From Eucommia ulmoides (lineage: Eukaryota; Streptophyta; Magnoliopsida; Garryales; Eucommiaceae), in assembly GCA_016647705.1 (NCBI GenBank), contig CM028339.1, positions 25,521,803 to 25,585,802 on the forward strand: a DNA stretch of 64,000 nt. The letters run 5' to 3'. How positions within the stretch are numbered: the stretch's first letter is position 1; each line of letters starts with the position of its first letter. Position numbers and translations under genes: made by a program. The notes beneath the pieces are model-generated. The model did no database searches. It was not told the origin of the DNA and saw only the letters and a list, made by a program, of their open reading frames with translations. Below are positions 11,010 to 22,380 of the stretch, one piece after another.

Positions 11010-11576
11010 GCTCCTATGAGACCATGGAAATTATGGTTTGATGGAGCATCTAACTCATGGGGTTGTGGAGTTGGCATAGTCTTGGAAACCCAAGAGGGAG
11101 ATCAACTCGAGAGAGCTGTACAGCTCAGATTCAGAGCATCCAACAACAAGACATAGTAAAAGGTAGTAATCTTGGGTCTGATCTTAGATAAAGAACAAAG
11201 AGCTCATGATGTAGAGCTTAGATCAGATTCACAGCTCGTGGTCAACCAAATGAACGGAGCTTACATGATCAATGAAGGGAGGCTGTGTCTCTATATCAAC
11301 AGAGTAAAGGAGATTATGAAGGCCTTCGATAGTTGCAAAGTTGAAGCTATTCCGAGAACAGAAAATGAGAAGGTCAATGCGTTGTCAGTACTAGCATCGT
11401 CCTTTAGTCCAGATCAACAATCTAAGATGGTGAACTATTTAGGAGAGTCGTCTGTATCAGCTCAGACTAGATCCTGTGTATGCATTGGAGAGCTGGGACA
11501 AGACGAAGACTGGAGGACTCCTTTGGTATGTTACTTGAATGAAGGAATACTAACAGACAACAAGGAGGCAGCATAA
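11010..11576 (+). pseudogene. Second (archaeal-type) RNase H remnant, Tat element A
   Basis: A second RNase H follows the first: WKLWFDGASNSWGCGVGIVL (family pattern WxLxVDGASNxxGxGxGIVL), then ELRSDSQLVVNQMNGAY, then IPRTENEKVNALSVLAS. These are the acidic active-site blocks of the additional archaeal-type RNase H known in the Tat clade, and this is the main basis for the clade call. It continues toward the integrase but is interrupted at 11634 by a solo LTR. Confidence 0.8.
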
Positions 11577-11633
11577 AACGTTTTGTACAAGGTGATGAGA
11601 TACATCATGATGGATTGTAAGTTATACCGAAGA

Positions 11634-14267
11634 TGTCACTCCCCACCCCGAACACCCATCACCCTGTGGCCAGCGTGACGTCGACAAGACATCACATGCA
11701 TGCCAAACCAACTAGGAAACGACAAGTGCATACATAAATACACTACCACCAAATCACACCATACTCTTTTTTATTACACTCTCTATTTGGGAACACACCC
11801 GTCCCTACAAAATGATAATAACAACAAATATAAAACAACCATGAACCTCACATAGGTTTGCCTCAACCATCACCTCCCAAAATACACTCTTACTACCGTA
11901 TTGTCGGACTCTATCTAGTGCCAGTAGGGGACCGACTCCTAACTGTTGCACCTGCAAGTGTACTGCCTTCTTAATAAAAATATTTTAGATTTATCAAGCA
12001 TAAAACATATTAATATCACATACCACAAAGAAAAACTTATTTTTCCTGTCACCGCAGAAAACAACATATATTTATTTACAACATCTCAACTAAGTAGTAA
12101 AAATCAACTAGAACGTCACAACAACCATATAGTATAACGCAACTGAAATAATAGATATACTAACACCAGTAAATACGCCAATCCAATATAAAAGAATATA
12201 TATAAATATACTCATCCCAATCACCATATGATAAAACACCATATACGACAAACACCATATACAACAAAACACCACACCACTCTCCGGCTAGCCATAGTGA
12301 TCGTTTTAACCTCACAATCGGGAGTTACAACGGTACTGTACCATCCGTAGGATATACCTTCCTAGAGAAACTAACTGCGCAGATAATCACCTACCAGACA
12401 TCTTCAGAGGACATAATATCAATCACCACCTGCCGGACCACCCTCTGGAAAGGATATAAATCAATCACTACCTGCCGAACCACCCTCCGGACAAGACATA
12501 AACTATGGCATAGTCCAAACAACAACATCGTCGAATCAAGAACGTCATCTTCAAACCAATATCATCACCCTCTATTTCCAAAACCAATTTAATCCAAAAA
12601 TCATGTTTTCACTTTCTTTTAAAAACCCATTGATTTCAATAAATCATTTTTTTCCACATTTTTCTTTGAAAACCAACGAAATTCACATTTCCAAAACACC
12701 CAAATCCGCTTGATCAATATAAGTTATAAATTTGCCCAATTTTAAATAAACACATTTTTCCATCATATATATATATATGAAAATAGATTTGGCAAGAAGA
12801 CAGTACACTCACCTGATGATCCGCTCCCAAACGCTTTACCGACTCTACGCTACCGATTCTCCGATAATTTGCGAACCTATTTATGACAAGGCATATATTA
12901 TTATTTGAGATAAAATAACTTAATCATGCAATGCTAGGCCCATTAATTTCCCATTCCCCACATTTGTTATGTAAAACTATTATTCGACTAGTATAGGGTC
13001 GCTAAAGTTTACTATTTAAACTTAATTCATATAAACGGACTCATTAGTTATTATCTTCATTTTGACATTTTAAGGCTAGAAAACTAATTTAGTAATCATA
13101 AAAGCTAATGAGAAACATTACCTGCTCCGAAACGATTGTCGATCCTCTTAGAAATTTCTTGATATATGATCTTGCTCCTACCGCCTAAGCGAAAACCCAC
13201 CACCTAGGCAAATAAGTGCCTTCACTGCTCTGAATTACGCACTGACGGCCCACCGCTTAGGCAAAAAAATTTCCACCTAGGCAAACTCACTCTTTTTTCT
13301 ACTGTTTTGCACACTACTTCTCCACCGCGTCAGTGAACTTACCACCGCCTAGGCGAACCCTCCTCATTTTTTCTCTGATTTTCACACTGAACCCTTTTCG
13401 CCGAGGCAAACGCCATTTCTCTTAGGTGAGCTCGCCATTGTCTGACTAGCTCTGTTTTTCCCCAAAACCAGTCGTCTCCCTTTTTCTCTCTCTCTCTCCT
13501 TGCTAACTCCGGCGACCACCACTTTTAACGATCACGCACATACAGAAACATACATACACATCCCCTAACCACATACCCACAACTAAGCAAGCACACCCAG
13601 TAAAATAACCACCATCACCAAACCATAGACCGCCAGCGAAACACACACCAATCACACACACACTTATCGACAACACACACATACTGATAATGACGAACAC
13701 ATACACACACACGACTGCACCAAACAGAAAACACACATACATGGCAACGGGATACCCACTCACATATATCCATGCCGAAACACACACAAAGCCGTCGATA
13801 AACGGCAACACACACACACACACACTTATCGAGGACAACGATAATGATCAAACCATGCACCTCTGCTACCTTCGTCGGACCAAATCACTAACCGACCAGA
13901 CACCTACATAGAAACACACACACACTCCAGACAGCACCCCACTGCTAGCAAACCTTTCTCTCTCTTCCTCTGCCGTCGACCTCTCTCTCTTTTCTCATTT
14001 CTCGATTCTTCTTCGTTTTTCCCGAAGTATGTGGATACGTATGAATATATGTATGTGTGTGTATATATATGTATGTAATTTCACTTAGCCCTCCTTATTT
14101 TTGGTTAGGATATTAATTAACCCAATTCTAACTTTTATGTTTTGAAAATCACAATTTGACCCCTAAATTTTAAATCAAAATAATAAATAACATCATCAAC
14201 CCTGTTATTTTCGAAATATTTTAAAACGCGATTTAAACTATGCGTATATCAAAGATCGGGTCTTACA
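11634..14267 (-). mobile_element. Solo LTR, 2.6 kb, Gypsy (possibly Tekay-like)
   Basis: It is bounded by TSD GAAGA (11629-11633 and 14268-14272), begins TGTCACTCCCCACC and ends GATCGGGTCTTACA, with no internal coding region. Blocks such as CCTCACAATCGGGAGTTACA (about 12314) and AGTGTACTG are shared with the left arm of the 41045-53326 insertion. The orientation (minus) is inferred from the polypurine tracts in that related insertion. It holds AC-rich runs (about 13540-13925) and a cluster of CCGCCTAGGCGA-type palindromes (about 13170-13420). A solo LTR forms by recombination between the two LTRs of a full element. Lineage is tentative. Confidence 0.8.
13170..13420. repeat. Cluster of short GC palindromes (CCGCCTAGGCGA type)
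   Basis: Several copies of ACCGCCTAGGCGAA and variants (CCACCTAGGCAAA, CCACCGCTTAGGCAAA) lie within 250 bp. Each is a near-palindrome able to form a small hairpin. A similar cluster with a different core (CCACCGCTGCAGCGGTGAA type) is found in the Athila-like LTRs at about 165-330, 42285-42450 and 46455-46570. Confidence 0.65.
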
Positions 14268-14272
14268 GAAGA

Positions 14273-15385
14273 TCATTCACACAACCCATACTTTTATGCT
14301 TAGGGCCGAAGAAAGCTGCTTATGTAATACAAGAGATCCATGAATGAATTTGTGGCAATCACCTAGGTGGAAGAACCTTGTCACACAAAGCACTCACCAT
14401 TGGGTATTACTGGCTAACCATGCATAGCGATGCGAAGGAATACGTCAAGAAGTGTAACAAGTGCCAACAATTCGCAAACGACATCCGAGCCTCTTCTCAA
14501 GTATAAATGCCCATTCATAGCCCGTGGCCTTTTGCACAGTGGGGGATGGACATTCTAGGACCTGTTACACTAGCACCTGGGAATAAGAAGTATTTACTGG
14601 TGGTAATTGACTACTTCACCAAATAGGTGGAGGCTGAAGCGTTCGTGACAGTAGACAAGAACGAAGTTAAGAACTTCCTTTAGAAACATGTGATATGCCA
14701 TTTTGGAATTCCAGTAGTGCTAATATTAGATAATGGGATGCCTTTTACTGGGGGAAAATTTCTTGAATGTACAATGAGATGAAGATACAACATTGAACAT
14801 CAAGCTCCGCTTATCCACAAGCGAATGGGCAGGCAGAGGTGACGAAGAGGTCAATCAAGGAAACTCTCAAGAAATGGTTGGACGATACCAAGGGCAAATG
14901 GGTGGAAGAGGTGCCTGCGATCTTATGGGCTCACCTTACCACTATGAGCTCAACCACGAGGAAAACGCCCTATTCCATAATGTATGGTATGGAGGCAGTA
15001 GTCCCAGTAGAGATCGGCTTGCCCTCGAGGCGTAATAACACAGTCAATCTCACAGAGAACGAAAGAATAGTACGCCAAGAGTTAGATCACTTAGAAGAGA
15101 AATGGGACCAGGCAACAATAAGGATGGCAGCCTATAAATCAAAGATGGTGAGGATGTTCAACCTTGTAGTACGCCCAAGGCATTTCATGGTGGGAGTGCT
15201 AGTACTTCGGAGGGTGATGTCATACCTCCCAAAAGCTTGATTAGGAAAACTAGCCCCAACTTGGGAAGGTCCATACAAGATGGTCAAGGTAAATAGACCT
15301 GGGATGTATTGGTTGGAAGATCTGGATGAAGTCCCAATCCCCCAGCCATGGAACATTGCACATTTACGAAAATATTTCATGTGAG
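14273..15385 (+). pseudogene. Integrase remnant, Tat element A
   Basis: After the solo LTR the element resumes with the integrase. Landmarks are KEYVKKCNKCQQFAND (zinc-binding end), a core beginning WGMDILGPVTLAPGNKKYLL with its first acidic residue, a later LILDNGMPFTGG with the second, and a C-terminal part with TWEGPYKMVKVNRPGMYWL and ending HLRKYFM. It would insert the DNA copy into the genome. A 133-codon stretch (14839-15240) is the longest open part. It is broken. The order matches Tat element B at 53820-54830. Confidence 0.8.
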
Positions 15386-15537
15386 TTCTCAATTTATTTG
15401 TCATGCTAGTTTTGAAGGAAAGATAGTTGTTTGTTTAGTTGTAAACCTTTTAATGGGTAGTCGTAGCTTCTTATGTTCAACAAAGGCTGCAACAAAAACC
15501 ATCCCAACAATTGAAACTTGAAGTATACAGAAAATAA

Positions 15538-15811
15538 ACTGCCCAGCTCAGTTTGTCAACATTGGCTGAACCACCAAGGCTAACCCAATCAAAACGTAAC
15601 TGCCTAGCCCATTTTACATGCAGACCAAACTGCCCAGCTCAGTTTGTCAACATTGGTTGAGCCACCAAGGCCAGGCCAATCAAAACGTAACTGCCTAGCC
15701 TAGTTCACGTGTACACTAAACTGCCCAACTCAATTTGTCTACATTGACTAAGCCACCAAGTCCAGCCAAATCGAAATGGAACTGCACAGCCTAGTTCATC
15801 GAAATATGACC
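15538..15811. repeat. 91-bp tandem repeat, 3 copies, after integrase of Tat A
   Basis: Units start at 15538, 15629 and 15720 with ACTGCCCAGCTCAGTTTGTC, sharing CCACCAAGGC and AACTGCCTAGCC blocks. The first two units are nearly identical and the third is more diverged. Tat element B has an unrelated-sequence but equally placed array (55040-55580), also rich in CAGCTCAGC words. The following stretch to about 16290 is non-coding. Confidence 0.8.
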
Positions 15812-16289
15812 AACCCAATAGGAAGATAAAATATCAAGCTCAGCTCACCCCAAAACTGACGAGGTCAGCCAACCAACGATTAGCTTAGTACAACAAGTAT
15901 TGATTAGGTTAGCACAACATACCAACTAAGCTGCTCGGACTAAATATAGAAGCTCAGTTGACGGCTGACGTGCAACTAATTACTAAAGTTTAGGTCAGCA
16001 AGCAAATTATTTATCTATCTGTCAAAACTAATACAATCCACATCACGTTTACTACTTAAACTCGATATAAAGAAGGGCAAAGGGATAGAATAATAAAATT
16101 TTTAACACAAGATTCACATCACGTTTATCACTTAAACATGATTTAATGGGAAAATAGCTCACTCATGTTATCCCGAACTTGGATTATTAGATTTGAGGCC
16201 ACATACTATATGCGTGAATGATGTTTGGACATAAAATTTATTTCAAAAAATTATACAAGTTCAATAGTTTCACGTGAACAACGAACTTA

Positions 16290-16645
16290 TCATTATAATC
16301 TGAAATTAGAAAATACAAGAATTTCTTAAACTTATCACTTCTTACCACGGAGTCAATACATAACAAAGGTAATTACATTTCAAGAATCCCGCAACAAATA
16401 TTGTCCTTTTCCAGTCTTAAACTTATCACTTTTTACCATAGGGGTAGGACTGGAAAAGAGAACTACACCTATTTGTTGTTCTTTTCCAGACTTGAACTTA
16501 TCACTTCTTACCATGGAGTCGGGACTAGAAAAGGAAACTATACCTATTGTTCAAAAAATGCTCTTGAGACTTTTTCCGAACATGTAGGAGCTTATTTGGT
16601 AACTAATAAGCCTGTATTGTTCAAAAAATGTTATTGAGACTTTTT
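16290..16645. repeat. Diverged repeats of about 90 bp with inverted arms
   Basis: AACTTATCACTTCTTACCA recurs at about 16329, 16421 and 16497, flanked by CTTTTCCAG and GACTGGAAAAG, which pair as inverted arms. A second short duplication, GTTCAAAAAATG with TTGAGACTTTTT, occurs at about 16550 and 16618. No coding region. Confidence 0.6.
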
Positions 16646-16668
16646 TACAAAATAATGAAAAAGAAAAA

Positions 16669-17113
16669 CTACTCTGACCCTGGAGATGGAGAAGAGTCCA
16701 AGCTCGAGCGATAAAAGTCGCCTGCCTCGTACTGGCTCAACGCCAGAGACAGGGAGTGTATATTCTTCTTCTTCTCCTCGTTCTTGTCAAAAAGCTTCTC
16801 TTTCCTCGCCTTCAGCGCCTCATAACAGGCTTTGCGGAGTTGCACTTCAGTACACAACTTCTTATTTCGTTCCTTCGCTGCCCACAACAGACCACGGAGC
16901 TCTTGGAGTTGGGATACCACGCAGAAATAAGTGGCATCGAGGGTGTTGTAGAGGATGGAGGCTTCCTTGATGGGTCAAAGCCTGGGGTGTTTCTCATAAA
17001 AAAATATCCGCCTTCATCATGAGTTGGCGGGAGAGGACCCCTTGCATGATCTCCTTCTTTTGTTCAGCTTGAACGGCGTTAAAGATATCGAAAGCAGACG
17101 ACGACGAAGCCAT
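16669..17113 (-). pseudogene. Small antisense coding region of Tat element A
   Basis: On the minus strand, opposite to gag-pol, a reading frame opens at an ATG at 17113 with MASSSSAFDIFNAVQAEQKK. Further down is an 83-codon charged, coiled-coil-like frame containing VSQLQELRGLLWAAKERNKK and ending DSSPSPGSE. The latter resembles, over part of its length, the antisense frame at about 56530-56836 of Tat element B (family-like pattern SxLxELR). Antisense genes downstream of integrase are known in some Tat-clade elements, and their role is unknown. This one has at least one break. A promoter-like sequence lies at 17191-17210. Confidence 0.6.
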
Positions 17114-17774
17114 TTTGGAACTGGAACAGAAGCGAGAAAAGAAAACCAAGAGAAAACGAAAAAGAATATTAGAAGAAAACCCTAAGGAGTTTTGGCTTTA
17201 AATAGCCAAACCAATGATCATGGGGTGACAAAAAAATGAAAAACCAATCGTCGGGTTATTTATGACTAAACGGCGACAACAAATATCGAGGGAGAAGTGA
17301 CAGTTTCCCAGATCAAGTACGGCGGGAGATTAAGGCAGACCATGATTACTCAAACGTCACCGTTACATTACTGATAAGATCAAAATTGGGAAGGACAATT
17401 AATTAACTAAACAGTGCTTGACTGATTTATATTGTTAGGCAAAGGTGAGAGCTTGATCAGATTCAAACTAAACTCATTCAAACGCTAAACCTAATTTGTT
17501 TGGGATTGGGCTGATCCTAGTCAAAATAATATTAGGCAAAACCCAAAGGCCAAGAGTCTAACACATGGTCACTAACTTCTGGGTCATTACCCCAACTTGT
17601 CCCGTGACATGTCAACTTCAATGATCAGCTCAACCTCCCCCAAAATTCACTTGGTCAAGAGACTCAGAATAAGGCCACGACTACAACCCCAAAAAAGAAA
17701 CGCCTACCAAAGGACCAAAGAATAAAAATGACCTTCCGTCTCGATTCGACGAATCATCATGGAATTCAGGAGGG
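17114..17774. other. Non-coding 3' region of Tat A up to the polypurine tract
   Basis: Apart from the antisense promoter, no gene is seen. The segment ends with AGGAGGGCAAA (about 17768-17778), which before the SIRE-type insertion lay directly against the 3' LTR start at 28906, so it is the likely polypurine tract. Confidence 0.5.
17191..17210 (-). promoter_or_regulatory. Conserved antisense promoter-like sequence, Tat A
   Basis: The plus-strand sequence TTTGGCTTTAAATAGCCAAA has inverted arms TTTGGC/GCCAAA around a TATTTAAA core (minus strand). It lies 78-97 bp upstream of the antisense ATG at 17113. All 20 bases recur in Tat element B at 56933-56952, also about 100 bp upstream of an antisense ATG. 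In elements that otherwise differ substantially, this supports a TATA-type antisense promoter. Confidence 0.65.
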
Positions 17775-17779
17775 CAAAT

Positions 17780-18747
17780 TGTTTGCCCAGTGAACTACCA
17801 AAGAGAAGGGTGAATTGGGTAGTAATAAAAGATTATCAAATAAATAACACTTGAAAGTTAAAATAATTAATTTTAACCTAAATTAATTATTATCTGTATA
17901 GTAGCGGATATGTGTTATCAAACTGGGTGCACACCCAAACAACTGAAAATAAATAAAATAAAATTTACAATATACCAAAATTTATACTAGTTCACCAAGC
18001 TACTCTTAACTAATCTAGTCCTCCGAGCCCCACGGAGAGTCGCACCAACTAATCACTATGATTCTTTTAATCAAGTAGGAACCAAACCCTTACAAAGTGA
18101 TTCTTTTCACAAGCTCAAAATTATCCTTTATAATTTCCCTTTTCATAGGCTAAGGAAGAACCTCTATCTTTTTACCAAGTTAAAGATTAACCTAATTCTA
18201 TTACAGGGAGAATCACGACCTAATTCTTTTTATACCTTAGGCTTCAAAATTAAACCTCACAAAATCACTCCAAGTATCCTTTTATCCAGTAAAGATTGAA
18301 CCATTACAAATTCACTCAAAAATAATACTAGTCAGGAAGAATTACGCCTATCTATTTTCATGGAAAACGAGCAACCTAATCTTTTTATACACTAGATAAA
18401 AATCAAACTTCAATCCCTTTACCGGAAGAGATTGAAACCCGAAGCTACCCCTGATTAGATATTCCCAATAACATCTAATTTGCACACAACTCACCAATTA
18501 CAAAATTGATAGGCTTTTTTTCACTCGGAGCTTCTACCACCCCAGATTAATTTGAACTCAATTAATGTCCCGATACTAGTGATAGAAAGTGAGAATTTCA
18601 AAATTTGATTTTAATGAAAGCGGGTAGCGCACAATTTAACACTTAATCAGATTTTCACAGGAAATCGTTTTAAAATATTTTTCAAGCAATTTAAAGTTCA
18701 GTAAAACGATTTCAAAGATCAAAATTCTAAGTAACAAATAATAATAA
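17780..18747 (-). mobile_element. SIRE-type solo LTR, minus strand, U5-side part
   Basis: It starts TGTTTGCCCAGTGAACTACC, the reverse of the LTR end (TGGGCCAACA), preceded by TSD CAAAT (17775-17779). Reverse-strand blocks match the SIRE-type LTRs at 18748, 25350 and 49044, for example TCACTCGGAGCTTCTACCAC, where the LTRs read GTAGAAACTCCGAGTGAGAT. The other part of the LTR is at 27437-28901, where TSD CAAAT recurs (28902-28906). The LTR is split by the complete-structure SIRE-type element 18748-27436. Confidence 0.85.
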
Positions 18748-20856
18748 TGGTTGATCTCAAGATTTTGATGAACAATTAAGTACTGATATTTTGGTGGAAT
18801 TAATGTTTGATCAAGTGTTTCAGTGATTTAAAGTTCCAATAATCAAAATTTCAAAGTGAATGGATGCTAAATGAAGATATCAAGATGATGAAGAAGTATT
18901 AAGAGTTTGAAGACATTAGAAAAAACAACCCAGGTAAATATAAACTCTTAATATCCCATTTAAAAACACACACATGGTACAAAATAAATTTTATCTTTTA
19001 TGTGTGTTTTGGTTGAGTATATTTATTTGCTCCTATGTGAATTAAAAAGAAATATGTTTGAATGACTAAACTAGAATATAAGAGTATTAGTAGAGTTTAT
19101 TTGAATATAAATATGGATAAAGGGGCAAAATTGTAAAAGAAAGTAAGTTAAAAACGAGATCAGATAAGAGATTCAAGAGGGGGCAGTCGACTGAGGAGTC
19201 GATCAAAGAAAGAAGATAAACTCTCTAAATCTACGAGTCACAGAGCAGTCGACCGATAGAAGCTTAGCAAACTTTCTGAATCTGCGAGTCGACAGAGTGG
19301 TTGACTGGTGGAAGCTTGGCAAACTCTCTGAATCTGTGAGTCAACTGAGGAGTCGACCGATCAAGTGCATGGGTTACTTCCAGTATCCTTCAGTCGACTG
19401 GGCAGTTTACTGAACGCACAGTTTTAGGATATTGGTTGACCCGATTTTAAATCCAAAAGTAGTCATTTTTTGTTAAGATTTGAGAGAGATTTCGGGAATA
19501 TTCTTAATATTTGAGATATGATTCATATACTAATTAAATCCTTTCAATATTGTTCATTAATTATTAAAGTTTCTCAATTTGGTACTTAAAATGGATTCTA
19601 TACTTATTTGTTTTGATTGAGAAATATTTTGGGAATTTAATTGAGAGTTTTAAAAGTTGTTATTAAGTGAAATTGAACCTAAATGAAGTCCTCATGTTAT
19701 GAAGGGTCTATAAGAATATTTTATTGTCATGACACTTGTAAACTAACCGTTAGGAGGCTGATTACATGTGCCCTTATATAGACCTGCGAATTTTCTAAGA
19801 GAGCTAATCACTCTAAGAGGAAAAAAAATCAGTTTATATCTTTTTGAGGGAGCGTTTATAAGAGTTATCATTCAACGATACTGTGAGTTATTCTAAGAGT
19901 GATTCTGATAATCAACTGCAATCAATTTGTGCTGATACTGGAATTGAAGTTACATTGTTTTTATCATTAATTCTGTGGATTTCGGGTGAGATCTTTCCAT
20001 ATTGATTGTTACTTGTTTATTATTCTATTTTAGAAATTGATCTTAGAAATTGTTTTTGATTTTTAAAGAAAATATTCTTTCAAACAATTTCTTGAATCTG
20101 ATTACGTGCTCCAATTTGCTACCCATATATTGTTAAAATCAAATTTCTGCATCTCACATAATTCTATCACTAGTTGAGATATTAATTAAGTTTATATATA
20201 TCTAGGGTGATAGAAACTCCGAGTGAGATTTACATATCAATTTTTTTATTGATGAGTTGTGACGGGTTAAATATCATTAGAATATTTAATCAAGGGTAGC
20301 TGGGTTTCAGTCTCTTCCTGTAAAGAGATTGAGATAATGATTCTTCCTAGATAAGAATTGCGTGTTTGTGAGGGATTTTGTAATTGATCAATCCTTTCCA
20401 GGTAAAAGGATATTTGGAGTATTTTGGTGAGATTTTGATTCTTGAGCTTAAGTGTTAAGAATAATTAGATTATTCTTTAGCCTGTAAAAAGTAGACATTA
20501 TTCCTTAGCCTTTGAAAAGGAAATTGTAAAGGTTAATTCTAATCCTGTAAAAGAATCGGTGTGCGGGTTTGGTTCCTACCTTTAAAGGAATCTTGGTTTT
20601 AGTGGGTGCGACTTCTGTGGAGCTCAGGGGACTGGATTAGCCAAGAGTAGCTTGGTGAACCAGTATAAATCTCTAATGTGCTGCTTTCTTAATTTGTCTA
20701 TTTTTGCTATTTGTGTGTACACTTAGTTTATTGATTAATTCTGCTGTATTATAAAGATAATAATTAAGTTAGGTATAAAATAAATTATTTAATTTATTGA
20801 TTTTTATTTTAATTACCCAATTCACCCCCCATCTCTGGTATTATACTGGGCCAACA
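18748..20856 (+). repeat. 5' LTR of the SIRE-type element
   Basis: About 2.1 kb. It starts TGGTTGATCTCAAGATTTTG (the 3' copy starts TGTTGATCCCAAG) and ends ACTGGGCCAACA. It aligns throughout with 25350-27436. It contains a GTCGAC-rich minisatellite at about 19180-19420. Confidence 0.9.
19180..19420. repeat. GTCGAC-rich repeats of about 60 bp in the 5' LTR
   Basis: Repeated modules AGTCGACTGAGGAGTCGA, GAAGCTTGGCAAACTCTCTG and AATCTGCGAGTCGACAGAG recur about every 60 bp. The same modules occur at 25785-26020, 28060-28440 (minus) and 49470-49700, so they are a stable part of this LTR family. The position within the upstream half of the LTR is consistent with an enhancer-like role, which is inference. 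Confidence 0.75.
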
Positions 20857-20870
20857 ATTGATATCAGAGC
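20857..20870 (+). other. Primer-binding site, initiator-methionine tRNA type
   Basis: ATTGATATCAGAGC follows the LTR directly and closely resembles the TTGGTATCAGAGC site that plant Copia elements use with initiator tRNA-Met. Confidence 0.75.
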
Positions 20871-20960
20871 TGATTTAGCTCGAATCTATTTGCTAACAAA
20901 GATCAGATGGCACACATAGTAGGCACACTTAGTGAGGGGTAGTCTATGCACTAACCACCC

Positions 20961-22000
20961 TTGTTTGCAGGTGAAAGTTACTTGTTTTGGAAAGACGGGA
21001 TGATAGCCTTCCTTCAGGCAACAAATTATGACGTGTGGCTAACAATTGAGGATGGTCTATTCATTCCAATGGAAAATAGAGTTGAGAAGAAGAAGGAACA
21101 ACTCACTACTTACGATAAGCAGAAACTCTCTATTAATTCTCAAGCTATTAGTATTCTTTTTTATTCTTTAGATGCTAATGAGTATTCTAGAGTTTCAGAT
21201 TATAAATCTGCAAAGGAGATGTGGGATAAGCTATAAGTTACCCACAAAGGAACAAGTCAAGTGAAGCAGTCAAAGATCAATGCACTCATGAGAAAATTTG
21301 AGCTGTTCAGGATAGAGGAAAATGAATCGATTCATGAGATGTACACTCGCTTTAACAACATATGCAATAGTATGAACCAACTTGGAAAGCCGTACTCCAT
21401 GGAGGATAGAGTACGAAAGGTCCTAAGGTCCTTGACGAAAATATGGGAGTCAAAAGTGACAGCAATCAAAGAAGCCAAGGATCTGGGAAAATACGACATC
21501 GATGATCTAATCGATAATTTGGTGATTCATGAATCGACAATCAAAGGCTACGAGGATGGCACCGGAAATAGCAAGAAGAAATCCTTGGCCCTAAAAGTTC
21601 AAACAATTGAAGAAGTGGATGACAGTGATGATGAAAGCCTTGATAGTGAGCAAGAGAAAAATGTATCACTTCTCACAAACAACTTTAGAAGAATGACTCG
21701 GCGCACATTCCGTGGGAAAAGAAATCTCAACATTTCCAAAGTGGAATGCTACAACTGTCGTAAAACTGGTCATTTTCGAAATGATTGTCCCGAACCGAAG
21801 AAAGATAAACAAAAGGAGAAAAAAAAAAAGAAAAAAAAAAAAGCAAAGAAGAGTAAGAAGAAATGGATGAAGGCTACTTGGGATGATACCGATTCAAGTA
21901 GCTTGGATGAATCAGATAGTGAGGATATGTCAATGCTTGCTTTAATGGCCACTGGTGCTGAGGTTATTCTAAAAGCATCAATAAGCAAGGACAAATGGTT
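20961..22000 (+). pseudogene. gag remnant of the SIRE-type Copia element
   Basis: The N-terminal part (20961-21236) contains SYLFWKDGMIAFLQATNYDV, matching the Copia gag pattern in which the start binds the substrate-like region. The next part (from 21261) has MKQSKINALMRKFELFRIEE and FNNICNSMNQLGKPYSMED of the UBN2-type gag. A zinc knuckle CYNCRKTGHFRNDC (C-x2-C-x4-H-x4-C) follows near 21750, then a lysine-rich stretch coded by a run of A (about 21820-21845) and the acidic ATWDDTDSSS tail. It would package element RNA. The second part is open for 393 codons and runs on into the protease. It is broken overall. Confidence 0.85.
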
Positions 22001-22380
22001 CCTGGATGGTGGTTATTCTCGACACATGACAGGAGATAAAAGAAAATTTACATCTTTGATACCTAAAGATGGAGGTCATGTGACTTTCGGAGACAACGCA
22101 AAGGGTAAAATTATCGGTATACGTAATATCGATAATGGTACTACTATGATTAAAGATGTGTTACTAGTTGATGGACTTAAACATAATTTGGTTAGTATTA
22201 GTCAATTGTGTGACAAGAGATACAATGTTATATTTGATCATGATAGATGCATCATTAAGAAAAGTCATGATATTAGTATTTTGTTAGTTGCATCACGTTT
22301 TGAGAATGTTTATACTTGCTCTTTTGATGATTTTAATTCTCAAAATTTATCTTATTTGAATTCTTTATCTGATAATAGAT
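22000..22380 (+). pseudogene. Protease-region remnant, SIRE-type element
   Basis: KWFLDGGYSRHMTGDKRKF occupies the place of the Copia protease active site, followed by VTFGDNAKGKIIGIRNI, LVDGLKHNLVSISQLCDK and the usual pre-integrase linker. The order and spacing fit retroviral-type protease of Copia elements. It is a fossil copy and activity is not expected. Confidence 0.75.

Noticed and set aside
13503-13911. Overlapping frames rich in cysteine/valine or histidine/threonine
   Set aside because: They reflect an AC-rich stretch in a solo LTR, and both strands are open because of simple sequence.
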